Source: Hymenobacter rigui
GTDB taxonomy: Bacteria > Bacteroidota > Bacteroidia > Cytophagales > Hymenobacteraceae
Assembly (NCBI RefSeq): GCF_003944715.1
Contig: NZ_RWIT01000017.1
Location: forward strand, 1 to 64,000
Reading direction: 5' to 3'
Length of the DNA: 64,000 bases
Part shown: positions 6,638-16,376 of the stretch, piece by piece
Layout of the letters: the number at the start of each line of letters is the position of its first letter
Position numbering within the stretch: position 1 is the first letter of the stretch
Made by a program: the position numbers and the translations under genes
The notes under the pieces: model-generated
What the model was told of the DNA's origin: nothing
Seen by the model: the letters and a program-made list of their open reading frames with translations, nothing else
Database searches by the model: none

Positions 6638-9184
6638 TTACCCCTTGTTATCAAACACTGGCTCAATACGTCCATCGGCCCCTACCTGCAGAGCGGCTTC
6701 GTAGCGGTTGCCGGTTTTGCTGGAGATGAAGCCGCGGATGACGCCGGTTTTGCCTTTGCGCAGGAGTTGGTTCATCTGGGCGTCGGTGAGGGTTTTGCCG
6801 CCCCACTCGAACGGAGCCCGGAACTGGCAGTCCTCGCGGAATCGGGAGCAGCCCCAGGCGCTTTTGCCCTTCAGCATCTGGCCCAGGCGGCACACCGGGC
6901 AGGGTATCTGGCCAGGGTCCTGGGTGGTGGTGGGCTTGCTTTCGGCGGCGCGCACCAGTTCCAGCGTCCGCTCGGGCGTGAGGCGGATGGCGGCTCCGAA
7001 TTTGTTGCCGGCATCGTCCAGGAAACCCTGCATGACCTGGGTACGGCCTTTTTTTAGCAGGTCGCCCACCTGCTTATCGGTGAACTTCTTGCCCTCAAAC
7101 TCCACTGGCAGCCGGAAATGGCAACCCTCCTTCCACCGTGAGCAGCCAAACGCCGACTTCCCACGCAGCACGTGCCCACCACCACAGGCCGGACATGGCC
7201 CCAGTGCCCCGGGCACAGCGGGCGTAGCCACTGCTGTGGTCGGGCGAGTAGCAGCCGCCGATTTACCAGCGGCAGGCGCGGCTTGCGCGGCATTGGCTAC
7301 CGTCACGGCGCGGCCGGAGCCGTCGTGCTTTACTTCCAGCACCATTTCGCGCACCAGCTGTTTCAGCTCGCCCAGAAACTGCTCCTGGTCGAGCTGGCCG
7401 CCTTCAATCTGCCGCAGCTTCCGCTCCCACTGCCCCGTCAGCTCCGCCGATTTGAGGGTGGGGTTGCGGATCAGGCCAATCAGTTCCACGCCGGTGGGCG
7501 TGGGCACAATTTTTTTCCGGTCGCGGCGGATGTAGCCGCGCTTGAACAGGGTTTCGATGATGGCGGCGCGGGTGGAGGGGCGGCCGATGCCGTTTTCTTT
7601 CATGGCCTGGCGCAGCTCGTCATCGTCCACGTTGCGGCCGGCGGTTTCCATGCCGCGCAGCAGCATGGCTTCGGTGTACTCGCGCGGGGGCTGGGTTTGC
7701 TTGGCGTCGAGGCGGGGCTTGTGGGGGCCGGTTTCGTCCTTCTGGAAGCTGGGCAGCACGGTGCTCACCACGTCGTCGTCGCCTTCGCCGGCCGCCTTTG
7801 GGGCCGAGGGAGCCTGCTGCTTCTCCGGGTCACCGTACACCTCGCGCCAGCCAGGGCTCAGGATCTGGCGGCCCCGCACCCGGAAGGTGCGCCCGGCTAC
7901 GTCGGCCGTTACCGTGGTGTTCGATACTTCGCAATCAGGGTAAAACACGGCCAGAAAGCGGCGCGTGATGATGTCATACACCTGCTGCTCGGTGCCGTGG
8001 AGGCTGTTTGCGCTGGCTCCGGTCGGGATGATGGCGTGGTGGTCCGTTACCTTCTGGTTGTTGAACACCTTGGTGCTCTTGCGGATTTTACCGCCCGCCA
8101 GCAGCGGGGCCGCCAGGGCCGCGTGCTGCCCGCCCAGCCCGCGCAGGATGCCGGGAATTTTGGGATACTGGTCGTCGGGCAGGTAGGTGGTATCCACGCG
8201 GGGGTAGCTCACCACTTTCTTCTCGTAAAGGCCCTGCACCGTCTTGAGCGTGTCCTCGGCCGAGAGGCCCAGCTGGTTGTTGCACTGCACCTGCAAGGAG
8301 GTCAGGTCGAACAGCGCGGGCGGGGATTCCAGGGCCTTCTTGATTTCCACGTTGGTTACCGTGAGGAGCTGGCCGGTTACCTGGGCCAGGGCCGCGTCGG
8401 CTTCCTCCTGGGTCACGAAGTAGCCGCGGGCTTTCAGGCGGGCCTTTTCGTCGGGCTCGTCGTCGTCCTTGCCCTTTTTCGCCACGGCTACGTGGCTGAA
8501 CATGGTGCTCCGATACTCGGTACGCAGCACCCAGTACGGCTCGGGCCGGAAGTTCTGGATTTCGTGGTGCCGGTCGACCAGCAGGGCCAGCGTGGGCGTC
8601 TGCACCCGCCCGATGCTGAGCACCTGCCGCTGCCCGGGCGCGTATTTAAGCGTGAACAACCGGGTGGCGTTCAGGCCCAGCAGCCAGTCGCCCACGGCGC
8701 GGCTCTTGCCGGCCTGGTAGAGCGAGTCGAATTCCGAACCCTCGCGCAGGTTCTGGAAGCCCTGGCGGATGGCTTCTTCGGTGAGCGAGGAAATCCAGAG
8801 GCGCTTGGTGGGCTTGCGGTACTTGGCCTCCAGCAGCACCCAGCGCTGAATCACCTCCCCTTCCTGCCCGGCGTCGCCGCAGTTGATGACTTCCTCGGCG
8901 GAGGCCAGCAGGTTTTTAATCACGTTGAACTGCCGCACCACGCCGTCGTCGCGGCGCATGAGCTTGATGCCGAACTGCTCGGGCAGCATGGGCAAATCAT
9001 GAATGCTCCAGCGCTTCCACTCGGGGCGGTAGTCCTCGGGCTCGCGCAGCTGGCAGAAGTGGCCAAACGTCCAGGTAACCTGGTAGCCGTTGCCCTCGAA
9101 GTAGCCGTCCATTTTGCGGTTGGCCCCCAGCACCTGGGCAATTTCGCGGGCCACGCTGGGCTTTTCGGCAATGCAAACTTTCAC
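6638..9184 (-). CDS. topB: DNA topoisomerase III (type IA)
   Basis: Relaxes and decatenates DNA through a single-strand break. The 848-residue protein has the Toprim domain (MKVCIAEKPSVA at the start, then NCGDAGQEGE near 101-110), the SIGRVQTPTLALLVDR segment near 190-204, and the catalytic tyrosine in KVVSYPRVDT at about residue 327. The C-terminus carries two zinc-finger-like repeats, each with PCPxC and GCSRxxxxCxFR followed by a domain beginning GKxxTDxQ and ending in a KxGRT/KGKT motif. Such tails are typical of Bacteroidetes homologues and probably bind single-stranded DNA. It reads into the secreted-protein gene after 10 nt. Confidence 0.95.
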   Translation of the reverse strand: MKVCIAEKPSVAREIAQVLGANRKMDGYFEGNGYQVTWTFGHFCQLREPEDYRPEWKRWSIHDLPMLPEQFGIKLMRRDDGVVRQFNVIKNLLASAEEVINCGDAGQEGEVIQRWVLLEAKYRKPTKRLWISSLTEEAIRQGFQNLREGSEFDSLYQAGKSRAVGDWLLGLNATRLFTLKYAPGQRQVLSIGRVQTPTLALLVDRHHEIQNFRPEPYWVLRTEYRSTMFSHVAVAKKGKDDDEPDEKARLKARGYFVTQEEADAALAQVTGQLLTVTNVEIKKALESPPALFDLTSLQVQCNNQLGLSAEDTLKTVQGLYEKKVVSYPRVDTTYLPDDQYPKIPGILRGLGGQHAALAAPLLAGGKIRKSTKVFNNQKVTDHHAIIPTGASANSLHGTEQQVYDIITRRFLAVFYPDCEVSNTTVTADVAGRTFRVRGRQILSPGWREVYGDPEKQQAPSAPKAAGEGDDDVVSTVLPSFQKDETGPHKPRLDAKQTQPPREYTEAMLLRGMETAGRNVDDDELRQAMKENGIGRPSTRAAIIETLFKRGYIRRDRKKIVPTPTGVELIGLIRNPTLKSAELTGQWERKLRQIEGGQLDQEQFLGELKQLVREMVLEVKHDGSGRAVTVANAAQAAPAAGKSAAATRPTTAVATPAVPGALGPCPACGGGHVLRGKSAFGCSRWKEGCHFRLPVEFEGKKFTDKQVGDLLKKGRTQVMQGFLDDAGNKFGAAIRLTPERTLELVRAAESKPTTTQDPGQIPCPVCRLGQMLKGKSAWGCSRFREDCQFRAPFEWGGKTLTDAQMNQLLRKGKTGVIRGFISSKTGNRYEAALQVGADGRIEPVFDNKG

Positions 9185-9238
9185 TCGTAGCAGATTGGTT
9201 GAAATACGCCGGCCGGGGCCAGCAGGGAATCAACAAAG

Positions 9239-9283
9239 ATAACGGGGAGAAAAGTCCGGTGCACTGGACTCTTCTCCCCGTTT
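9239..9283. terminator. Hairpin between the 104-aa gene and topB
   Basis: AACGGGGAGAA … TTCTCCCCGTT pair over more than 10 bp, with a further imperfect AAGTCC/GGACT extension. The position, just after the stop at 9335, suggests termination of the upstream minus-strand gene. The T-run is short on both strands. Confidence 0.5.
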
Positions 9284-9334
9284 TCAGGCTATCTATATAA
9301 TCAAAAAGCTCTGTTCTCTGCTTATCCGCTGCTA

Positions 9335-9649
9335 TTAGCGGCTGCCTAATTGCAGTGCCACACCGCCGTAAGTATAAAGAGGACATCCCCAAAGAAAAGT
9401 GAACACCAAATAGGCTATACCTACCTTATACTCTTTGCTTACGGCTATTTCGCGCAAGGAGAAGGCCATATTAATCAATGTTCCGACAAGAAAAATCAGA
9501 AGGACAATCAATAATATGATCAAAAACTCTTCATCAATCCCATCATTGGGAGCATATCTTGTATAAACCCAGCCACATAAAGCGCCACACAGAATAAATA
9601 AGCAACTGTTAGTAACTAGGAGCCGACGATACTTTTCAAGCGTTATCAT
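9335..9649 (-). CDS. Small three-helix membrane protein, hypothetical
   Basis: One hundred and four residues with three hydrophobic stretches (about 14-30, 42-62 and 76-100) and no recognisable motif. The ATG at 9647-9649 is the only good start. The coding sequence is clearly AT-richer than its neighbours, with many ATA and TTA codons, so it may be a recent acquisition. It lies 25 nt downstream of the M28 peptidase stop on the same strand and may be read through from it. I cannot assign a function. Confidence 0.6.
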   Translation of the reverse strand: MITLEKYRRLLVTNSCLFILCGALCGWVYTRYAPNDGIDEEFLIILLIVLLIFLVGTLINMAFSLREIAVSKEYKVGIAYLVFTFLWGCPLYTYGGVALQLGSR

Positions 9650-9674
9650 AGTTCTCTATCTCCTAGCAAAAGAC

Positions 9675-11015
9675 TTACTGCTTCACCGTTTCCGGCGCAA
9701 TGCGGGTGGGGGTTTGCTGGCCGCTGATGATGCCACCGGCGGCGCGGCCAATGGCGGTAATAACGGCTGTCATGTTGGGCAGGTCCAGGCTTTCCACTTC
9801 ATCGTCTACCGAGTGGTACTTCTTATCGGTCGGAATCTGGTCGGTGCTGATGGTGTGGGCCGGTACACCCAGGCGAGCCAGGGTGGCGTTATCGGAGCGG
9901 TAGAACAGGTTTTGCTCGGGGTACGGGTCGGGCTCGAAGCGGAACACGGTGCCCTTGGCGTTATCCTGCAGCATTTTGCCGAAATCGGACCGGTCGAAGC
10001 CGGTAATAAAGGCCGTGTTGGGGCCGAACTTGGCCTGCTTGCCAATCATTTCGATGTTGAACATGGCCACCACGTTCTTCGGATCGAGTTGCTTGGAGAA
10101 GTACCGCGCCCCGAAGCCCCCGATTTCCTCGGCTGTGAAGGCCACAAACACCAGCGGGCGTGCGTTGTCGTTTTTCTTCTTGAAGTACTCGGCCAGGGCT
10201 ACCACGGCGGTGGTGCCGCTGGCATCGTCGTCGGCCCCATTGGCAATAGAGTCGCCGGCCACGGCGGGCAGGAAGCCCAGGTGGTCATAATGGCCGCTGA
10301 ACACTACCTGCTCGGTGGCGCGGGCGGCATCCTTACCGGGCAGCACGCCCACCACGTTGCGCAGCTCCACGGTGCGGATGGTGGTGGTGGCCGCCACCTG
10401 AAACTTCAGGGGCGTAGCCGCTGGCGGGGCCAACACCAGCAGGGTGGTAAACGGAGCCGGTTTCTCGGGCCGCAAACCGCCGCGCTTCACGTAGCCGGCC
10501 ACGCGGTTGAAAGCCGCCAGCTGCGTAGGATCGATAAAGACGATGGTGTTTTCCTTGGGGTCCAGCAAGGGACGGACTTCCTTCATCAGGTTATCCTGCG
10601 GGCCTACCGTCACAACGCGGGGCGCTGGCTCATCAGCCTCGGTCCAGTTCAGGTGGGGCTGGCCCGAAATCAGCACCATTTTATCCGGCGCTACTTTTGC
10701 GCCGTTGATGGTGACGAAAGCGGCAGCGGTGCGGGCCTCATAGGCTGGAAACGTCTGCATAAAGTTCGTCAGGCCGGGCAATTGCTCCAGGCCGATACGC
10801 TGGAATTCAGCAGCCAAAAACTCAGCAGCCTTTACGCTGCCGGGCTTGCCGGTGGCACGGCCCTGCATGTCATCGGCCGCCAGTGCACTGATAATACGTT
10901 CAACGGTAGCTTGAGGTACACTGGAGGTTGCGGGAACAGTTGCAGACTTTTTTTGAGCAAAGACCTGAGTAGCAAACAGCGCGAGTACTAGAACGAAGGG
11001 GGGGAATTTTCGCAT
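9675..11015 (-). CDS. M28-family zinc metallopeptidase, secreted
   Basis: Predicted exported aminopeptidase (446 residues) with signal peptide MRKFPPFVLVLALFATQVFA. The M28 zinc ligands appear in order: SGHYDHLG, NGADDDASG, AFTAEEIGG (catalytic and ligand Glu), FNIEMIG and KKYHSVDDE. The region before the catalytic domain (about residues 50-220) fits an inserted PA-like domain as in aminopeptidase Y-type members. Its substrate cannot be told from sequence. Transcription diverges from the META lipoprotein gene across about 100 nt. Confidence 0.9.
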   Translation of the reverse strand: MRKFPPFVLVLALFATQVFAQKKSATVPATSSVPQATVERIISALAADDMQGRATGKPGSVKAAEFLAAEFQRIGLEQLPGLTNFMQTFPAYEARTAAAFVTINGAKVAPDKMVLISGQPHLNWTEADEPAPRVVTVGPQDNLMKEVRPLLDPKENTIVFIDPTQLAAFNRVAGYVKRGGLRPEKPAPFTTLLVLAPPAATPLKFQVAATTTIRTVELRNVVGVLPGKDAARATEQVVFSGHYDHLGFLPAVAGDSIANGADDDASGTTAVVALAEYFKKKNDNARPLVFVAFTAEEIGGFGARYFSKQLDPKNVVAMFNIEMIGKQAKFGPNTAFITGFDRSDFGKMLQDNAKGTVFRFEPDPYPEQNLFYRSDNATLARLGVPAHTISTDQIPTDKKYHSVDDEVESLDLPNMTAVITAIGRAAGGIISGQQTPTRIAPETVKQ

Positions 11016-11115
11016 ACCGCAAAATAACCATTTTGTTCTTTACCCGGTACAATTTGCGTGTATGTTCAGCTCCTGATTTTACAGGAGTTTTTCTTCTACT
11101 CACTCTGACTTGCTT

Positions 11116-11565
11116 ATGCGCTACTTTTTTCCGGCCTTTTTACTGCTGACGGCTTGCCAAACCACTGCACCGGCCACCGAAACCACCAGTACCCCCGCAC
11201 CAGCCACTGCCGCCCCCGCTGCTGAACTGCGAGGCACCAAATGGCTGCTTCACTCGCTCAACGGGCAACCCGTCACCTCTGCTGATGGCAAGGAAATTTA
11301 TCTGCTGCTTTCGGCCACTGAGGCGCAGGCGGAAGGCCAGGCAGGCTGCAACCGGTTTCGCGGACCGGTTGAGCCAGCAGCACCCAATCAGCTACGCTTT
11401 GGCCCATTGATGGCTACCAAAATGGCCTGCCCCGACCTGCCGATAGAAAACGGATTTATGAATGCGCTGAACACCACGCGCACCTACCGCATCAGTGGCG
11501 ATACGCTACGCCTCTATGCAGAAGCCACTACCAGGCCCTCCGCCGAGCTGCACCGGGGTCAATAA
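11116..11565 (+). CDS. META-domain lipoprotein (HslJ-like)
   Basis: The ATG at 11116 gives a lipoprotein signal MRYFFPAFLLLTAC with lipidated Cys near residue 14; the TTG six bases upstream is less likely. After a Thr/Pro/Ala-rich linker comes a META domain: ELRGTKWLLHSLNG, AGCNRFRG and MATKMACPD. META proteins such as HslJ are envelope-associated and of unclear role, linked to stress or novobiocin tolerance in E. coli. The downstream hairpin at 11585-11618 ends the transcript. Confidence 0.85.
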   Translation: MRYFFPAFLLLTACQTTAPATETTSTPAPATAAPAAELRGTKWLLHSLNGQPVTSADGKEIYLLLSATEAQAEGQAGCNRFRGPVEPAAPNQLRFGPLMATKMACPDLPIENGFMNALNTTRTYRISGDTLRLYAEATTRPSAELHRGQ

Positions 11566-11584
11566 CATAAGCAGACCGTAATGA

Positions 11585-11618
11585 CAATGGGCCGCTGCCC
11601 TGAGGTAGCGGCCCATTG
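11585..11618. terminator. Bidirectional hairpin between convergent genes
   Basis: CAATGGGCCGCT (11585-11596) pairs perfectly with AGCGGCCCATTG (11607-11618) around a 10-nt loop. It lies between the convergent META and secreted-unknown genes. No strong T-run is present, so efficiency is uncertain. Confidence 0.55.
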
Positions 11619-11635
11619 AGGCTGATATACAGATA

Positions 11636-12367
11636 TTATTTTGGGTCGACACCAGCCAGTATTGCCGCCCATTCGTCGTCTGATTTGGCAGCGGCCGCAC
11701 CGGGTGCATTTTTGAGGGCAGTAGCCAATTCAGGAGCCGCCGCCTGCAGGGCTTTCAGATTTAGTTTTACCGGTATCAGCTTGGCATCCGGACGAAGTAG
11801 AAAATAATTGCTCTTATCCTCTATCTGGTCGTACTGCTCTCCGCTGTTATAGGGCCCCTGGTAGTTGGCTTTGTGTAATAACTTGATGTGACGCTTCAGC
11901 AACGAGTATTTACCGCTGTGCAGTACCTCCACATATTCTGAACGTAGCGCGGCCTCCGGTGCTTCCACGAACCGTCGGAACGTGCGCAGCCGCAGCCCGT
12001 TGGCATTAATGGCGGGCTCCTCCAGCTGAAAACTGGCCAGTTTCCGGTCATCCAGCAGCAGCGAGTCGCGGCGGTTGAAGGGCCGCATCATCAGCCGATG
12101 GTTCAGCACGTCGTATTTCAATGGTACCGGGGCCATGGGTACTCCGTTGGTCATCTGCAACCGCCCTGGCAGCCACCGCTTGTCCAGGTAAGGAGTACCG
12201 ATGGTGCCGTACGCGCCCCCCCGCGGCACTACCGTGGCCGAACCGTTGGTAAGCGCATCCAGATTGGCCTGGGCAGCGGCTCCAACCTGCCCAATGGGAG
12301 TTTGCTGTGCCTGCGCAGTGGCGGCCAGCAATACAGCCAGCATACTTAATGAAATACGAATAGTCAT
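11636..12367 (-). CDS. Secreted protein, function unknown
   Basis: The ATG at 12367 (MTIRISLSMLAVLLAATAQAQ) gives a signal peptide and 243 residues. Conserved-looking pieces are PRGGAYGTIGTPYLDKRWLPG near residue 50 and VPLKYDVLNHRLMMRP near 80. The body looks like a single mixed alpha/beta domain ending in an Ala-rich tail. Upstream frames to 12424 only add a non-signal extension. It follows the pyruvate carboxylase gene by 57 nt on the same strand. I do not recognise the family. Confidence 0.7.
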   Translation of the reverse strand: MTIRISLSMLAVLLAATAQAQQTPIGQVGAAAQANLDALTNGSATVVPRGGAYGTIGTPYLDKRWLPGRLQMTNGVPMAPVPLKYDVLNHRLMMRPFNRRDSLLLDDRKLASFQLEEPAINANGLRLRTFRRFVEAPEAALRSEYVEVLHSGKYSLLKRHIKLLHKANYQGPYNSGEQYDQIEDKSNYFLLRPDAKLIPVKLNLKALQAAAPELATALKNAPGAAAAKSDDEWAAILAGVDPK

Positions 12368-12424
12368 CACGCTGAAAAGTAGTTTCCGGTCTAAACTATC
12401 ATTTTTCATCCATTTGACGGCCAT

Positions 12425-15400
12425 CTACCCCAGCGTCAGCACCAAATCGTCGGCATTTACCAGACTGCCTTCGGAGAGGCTCACGGCCTGCACGGTGGTA
12501 TCGGCGGGGGCCGTAATGGTGGTTTCCATTTTCATGGCTTCGATGATGAACAGCGGCTCGTTTTTGCGCACGGGCTGGCCGCTTGCCACCAGCACCCGGC
12601 TCAGCAGACCCTGTAGTGGCGCACCCAGTTGGCGGGGGTTGCCCTTGTCGGCCTTGGGGTTCTGCACGCGCTTCACTTCCACCGAGGTGTCCCGGATTTC
12701 GAGGTTGCGCGTCTGGCCGTTGAGGGTGAAGAAGATGGTGCGGCATCCGTCCTCGTTTACCGGCCCAATGCTCTGCAGGCCCACAATAATGCTTTTGCCC
12801 CTGGCAATGTCGATGATGGTTTCCTCGCCGGGCTGCAGGCCGTAGTAGAATACCCGCGTGGGCACTACGGCTACGTCGCCATACTCCTCGCGGTGCTGCC
12901 AGTACTGCTCAAACACCTTCGGGTACAGCAGCCACGACAGCACATCGGTGAACTTGCCGCGGCGGCCGAATTTCTCGGCGAACCGGGCTTCCTCGGCCCC
13001 GAAATCAATGGGGGCCAAGTGCTCGTTGGGGCGGTCGGTGAAAGGCTGCTCGTCTTTGAGAATCGCCTGCTGCACCTCGCGGGGCCAGCCGCCCTCGGGC
13101 TGCCCGATGTCGCCGCGGAACAGGTCGCGCACCGACTCGGGGAAGTTGAGGGTGTGGCCCTTTTCCAGCACGTCGCGGGTGGTGAGGTTGTTGCTGACCA
13201 GGAACAGGGCCATGTCGCCGACTACTTTCGAGGAAGGCGTCACCTTCACAATATCCCCGAACAGCTGGTTCACCTCCGCAAAGGTGGTTTTCACGGTTTC
13301 GAACTTGTCCAGCAGGCCCAGCGAAGCCGCCTGGGGCCTCAGGTTGGAGTACTGCCCGCCCGGAATTTCGTGCTGGAACACCTCCGAGGTGCCCGCCTTC
13401 AGCCCCGACTCGAAGGGGTAATAATACTCGCGCACGGTTTCCCAGTAGTTGCTGAACTCGTTGAGCGACTCCTGGTCGAACTCCCGGTGGCGCTCCTGGC
13501 CGCGCAGCATCTCCACCACGGCGTTGAAGTTGGGCTGCGAGGTGAGGCCCGACAGCGCGCCCAGGGCCACGTCAATCACGTCCACGCCCGCTTCCACGGC
13601 CTTCAGGTAGGTGGCGGGCTGCAGGGAGCTGGTGTCGTGGGTGTGCAGGTGAATGGGCAGGCTCACGGTGTCGCGCAGGGCCGTAATCAGCTCGGTGGCG
13701 GCGTAGGGCTTCAGCAGCCCGGCCATGTCCTTGATGCACAGGATGTGGGCCCCGGCATCCTCAATCTGCCGGGCCAGGCGCAGGTAGTAGTCGAGGTTGT
13801 ACTTCTGGTTGCGCCGGGGGTCCAGAATGTCGCCGGTGTAGCAGATGCAGGCTTCGGCCAGCCGGTCGGTGCGGTTGCGCACGAACCCGATGCAGGCCTC
13901 CATGCCCTTCATCCAGTTCAGGGAGTCGAAGATGCGGAACACGTCGATGCCGGTTTCGGCGGCCTGCTCCACAAAGCGCTCCGTCAGGTTGTCGGGGTAG
14001 GCTTTGTAGCCCACGCCGTTGGCCCCGCGGATGAGCATTTGCAGCAGGATGTTGGGCACGGCGGCGCGCAGCTTGGCCAGCCGCTCCCAGGGGTCTTCGT
14101 GCAGGAAGCGCAGGGCCACATCAAACGTGGCCCCGCCCCAGCATTCCAGGGAGAAGGTTTGCGGGTGCTGGCGGGCGTAGCGCTCGGCCACCTTCAGCAT
14201 ATCGAAGGTGCGCATGCGGGTGGCCAGCAGGCTCTGGTGGGCGTCGCGCAGGGTGGTGTCGGTGTAGTGAATCTGGCGCTCGGCCCGCAGCCACTTGGCA
14301 AACTCGTCGGGGCCCAACTCGGTGAGCTTGTCCTTGGTCCCGGGCTGCAGCGGAGCGGCGGGGTCGTAGTGCGGCAGGCGGGGTTTGCGCAGGTCGCGCT
14401 TGGGGTCCACGAGGCCGCGCACGTCGGGGTTGCCGTTCACGATTACGTCGCCGAGGAAGCTGAGCACCTTGGTGGCGCGGTCCTGGCGGGTTTTGAACTT
14501 GAACAGCTCCTGGTGGTCCTTGATGAAGTCCACGTTAGCCTCGCCCGCCATGAACACGGGGTGGGCAATGATATTCTGCAGAAACTGGATGTTGGTGCTC
14601 ACCCCCCGCACCCGGAACTCGTCGAGGGAGCGGGCCATCTTCTGGGCTGCCCCGGCCAGCGTGGGCGCGTGGGCCGACACCTTTACCAGCAAGGAGTCAA
14701 AGAACGGCGACACCTTCACGCCTTGGTACACCGAGCCCTGGTCGAGGCGGATACCGAAGCCGCCCGCCGAGCGGTAGGCCGTGATGGTGCCGTAGTCGGG
14801 CTTGAAATCCTGCTCGGGGTCCTCGGTGGTGATGCGGCACTGGATGGCGTAGCCCATCTTCAGGGGCGTAATATCCGGCCCCAGCCCAATTTCGGCGTCG
14901 GTGAGGCGGCGGCCGTCGGCAATGTAGAGCTGGGTTTTGATGAGGTCCACGCCGGTTATCATCTCCGTCACAGTGTGCTCCACCTGAATGCGCGGGTTCA
15001 CCTCGATGAAGTAGATGCGGTCCTGCTCGGGGTTCACCAGGAATTCCACGGTGCCCACGTTGTTGTAGTTCACGGCCCGGCCCAGGCGCAGCGCGTACTC
15101 GTACAGCAGGTGGCGCAGGTGGTCAGGTAGGTGCAGCGACGGGGCCACTTCCACCACTTTCTGATAGCGGCGCTGCACCGAGCAGTCGCGCTCATACAGG
15201 TGCGTCAGGCCGCCGAAGTTGTCGGCCACCAGCTGCACCTCAATGTGCTTGGGCCGCTCCACAAACTTCTCCAGAAACACGGTATCGTCGCCGAAGGCTT
15301 TCAGGGCCTCGTTGCGGGCCTCGAAGAATCCTTTTTCCAGTTGCTCATCGTCGCGGATTACGCGCATGCCCCGGCCCCCGCCCCCGCTGGCCGCTTTCAG

Positions 15401-15874
15401 CATTACGGGGTAGCCAATGCGGTGGGCTTCCGCCAGAGCCACGTCGAGGTCGGTCAGGTCCTGCTCGCTGCTTTCGATGATGGGCACCTGGCACTCCACG
15501 GCCACCCTCTTGGCGGCCACTTTGTCGCCGAGGGCTTCCATGACTTCCGGCCGCGGGCCCACGAAGATGATGCCTTCCTCGCGGCAGCGCCGGGCCAGGG
15601 TGGCGTTTTCGCTCAGGAAACCGTAGCCGGGGTGAATGGCATCGGCCCCATTCTCCTTGGCCACGCGCAGGATGGCCTCAATATCGAGGTAGGGCTTGAG
15701 CGGCTCATCGTCGCGGCCTACCTGGTAGGCCTCATCAGCCTTGTAGCGGTGCAAAGAGTAGCGGTCCTCGTAGGTGTAGATGGCAACGGTCTGGATGCCC
15801 AGCTCGGTGGCGGCGCGCAGCACGCGAATGGCAATTTCGCCCCGGTTGGCGACCAGCAGTTTGCGGATGTTCAT
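12425..15874 (-). CDS. pyc: Pyruvate carboxylase
   Basis: Biotin-dependent anaplerotic enzyme that carboxylates pyruvate to oxaloacetate. The 1149 residues carry the full single-chain order: biotin carboxylase (KLLVANRGEIAIR at the start, ATP-binding KAASGGGGRGMRV, and FIEVNPRIQVEHTVTE), the carboxyltransferase barrel (DTTLRDAHQSLLATRMR, ECWGGATFDV), and a C-terminal biotinyl domain with the biotinylated Lys in EAMKMET at about residue 1115. Length and order match the family. The intergenic region upstream (15875-16013) is AT-rich and holds its promoter, though I find no perfect -7 box. Confidence 0.97.
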   Translation of the reverse strand: MNIRKLLVANRGEIAIRVLRAATELGIQTVAIYTYEDRYSLHRYKADEAYQVGRDDEPLKPYLDIEAILRVAKENGADAIHPGYGFLSENATLARRCREEGIIFVGPRPEVMEALGDKVAAKRVAVECQVPIIESSEQDLTDLDVALAEAHRIGYPVMLKAASGGGGRGMRVIRDDEQLEKGFFEARNEALKAFGDDTVFLEKFVERPKHIEVQLVADNFGGLTHLYERDCSVQRRYQKVVEVAPSLHLPDHLRHLLYEYALRLGRAVNYNNVGTVEFLVNPEQDRIYFIEVNPRIQVEHTVTEMITGVDLIKTQLYIADGRRLTDAEIGLGPDITPLKMGYAIQCRITTEDPEQDFKPDYGTITAYRSAGGFGIRLDQGSVYQGVKVSPFFDSLLVKVSAHAPTLAGAAQKMARSLDEFRVRGVSTNIQFLQNIIAHPVFMAGEANVDFIKDHQELFKFKTRQDRATKVLSFLGDVIVNGNPDVRGLVDPKRDLRKPRLPHYDPAAPLQPGTKDKLTELGPDEFAKWLRAERQIHYTDTTLRDAHQSLLATRMRTFDMLKVAERYARQHPQTFSLECWGGATFDVALRFLHEDPWERLAKLRAAVPNILLQMLIRGANGVGYKAYPDNLTERFVEQAAETGIDVFRIFDSLNWMKGMEACIGFVRNRTDRLAEACICYTGDILDPRRNQKYNLDYYLRLARQIEDAGAHILCIKDMAGLLKPYAATELITALRDTVSLPIHLHTHDTSSLQPATYLKAVEAGVDVIDVALGALSGLTSQPNFNAVVEMLRGQERHREFDQESLNEFSNYWETVREYYYPFESGLKAGTSEVFQHEIPGGQYSNLRPQAASLGLLDKFETVKTTFAEVNQLFGDIVKVTPSSKVVGDMALFLVSNNLTTRDVLEKGHTLNFPESVRDLFRGDIGQPEGGWPREVQQAILKDEQPFTDRPNEHLAPIDFGAEEARFAEKFGRRGKFTDVLSWLLYPKVFEQYWQHREEYGDVAVVPTRVFYYGLQPGEETIIDIARGKSIIVGLQSIGPVNEDGCRTIFFTLNGQTRNLEIRDTSVEVKRVQNPKADKGNPRQLGAPLQGLLSRVLVASGQPVRKNEPLFIIEAMKMETTITAPADTTVQAVSLSEGSLVNADDLVLTLG

Positions 15875-16013
15875 CGATTTCAGGAGAAGGTGAAAGGTGG
15901 AACAGGGAAGCGGTGCAAGCTACGCAACGGGGCGGGATTCGTTAGCGAATTTTTGCTGAAAGTTTATTTTTCGCAGAAAACAAAGACAGTGGGAGGTTGC
16001 ATACAGGGCGGTT

Positions 16014-16163
16014 GTAGAGACGCGACACTTCGCGTCTCATCGTTGCTGATATTGTTTACGCAGAGCAGATTAGCCTTTCTCGTCGGAAGGAGTAGCGACG
16101 GCGCACGAAGGGATGTCCAGGCAAAGCTGTTCAATGGGGAGACGCGAAGTGTCGCGTCTCTAC
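16014..16163. repeat. Palindromic repeat family E (copy 1)
   Basis: Outer arms GTAGAGACGCGACACTTCGC and its inverse ending at 16163 enclose about 100 nt. Each arm itself contains a nested inverted repeat (GAGACGCGA…TCGCGTCTC). Related copies lie at 22793-22952, 26935-27092 and 35813-35911. This copy ends three bases before the ancestral stop codon of the rhuM-like pseudogene. Confidence 0.85.
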
Positions 16164-16233
16164 ACTCAGTTCTCTTGGTTGATGAGGTTGACCACCAGCT
16201 TCACCATTACATCCTTGTCCTCCGGCTTGCTTT

Positions 16234-16253
16234 AGCTTCGCAGACCTTCGGTT
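16234..16253. repeat. Family H 20-bp arm, insertion 2 in rhuM
   Basis: AGCTTCGCAGACCTTCGGTT on the plus strand, inserted between CTTT and C. It is the inverted partner (17 of 20 identical) of 16357-16376. Its removal is required to restore the rhuM reading frame. Confidence 0.85.
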
Positions 16254-16356
16254 CGGCAATGAGCAGGGTCAGGGCCACCAGGGCATTGTCGGCGAGGCGG
16301 CGGGAGCCGTCGGGTTTGTAGAGGCAGTGGTTCTTATCCATGAACCACACGAACAG

Positions 16357-16376
16357 AACCGGAGGTCAGCGGAGCT
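16357..16376. repeat. Family H 20-bp arm, insertion 1 in rhuM
   Basis: On the minus strand AGCTCCGCTGACCTCCGGTT, also inserted between CTTT and C. It lies directly after the codons for DGNKRIAAF and shifts the frame. Confidence 0.85.

Noticed and set aside
7172..9190. Plus-strand open frame of 672 codons opposite topB
   Set aside because: Antisense shadow of a high-GC gene with G/C-rich third positions; composition (Gly/Ala/His/Val-rich) and lack of motifs are typical of such shadows.
12629..15130. Plus-strand open frame of 833 codons opposite pyc
   Set aside because: Shadow of the pyruvate carboxylase gene; no domain, no promoter, low-complexity composition.
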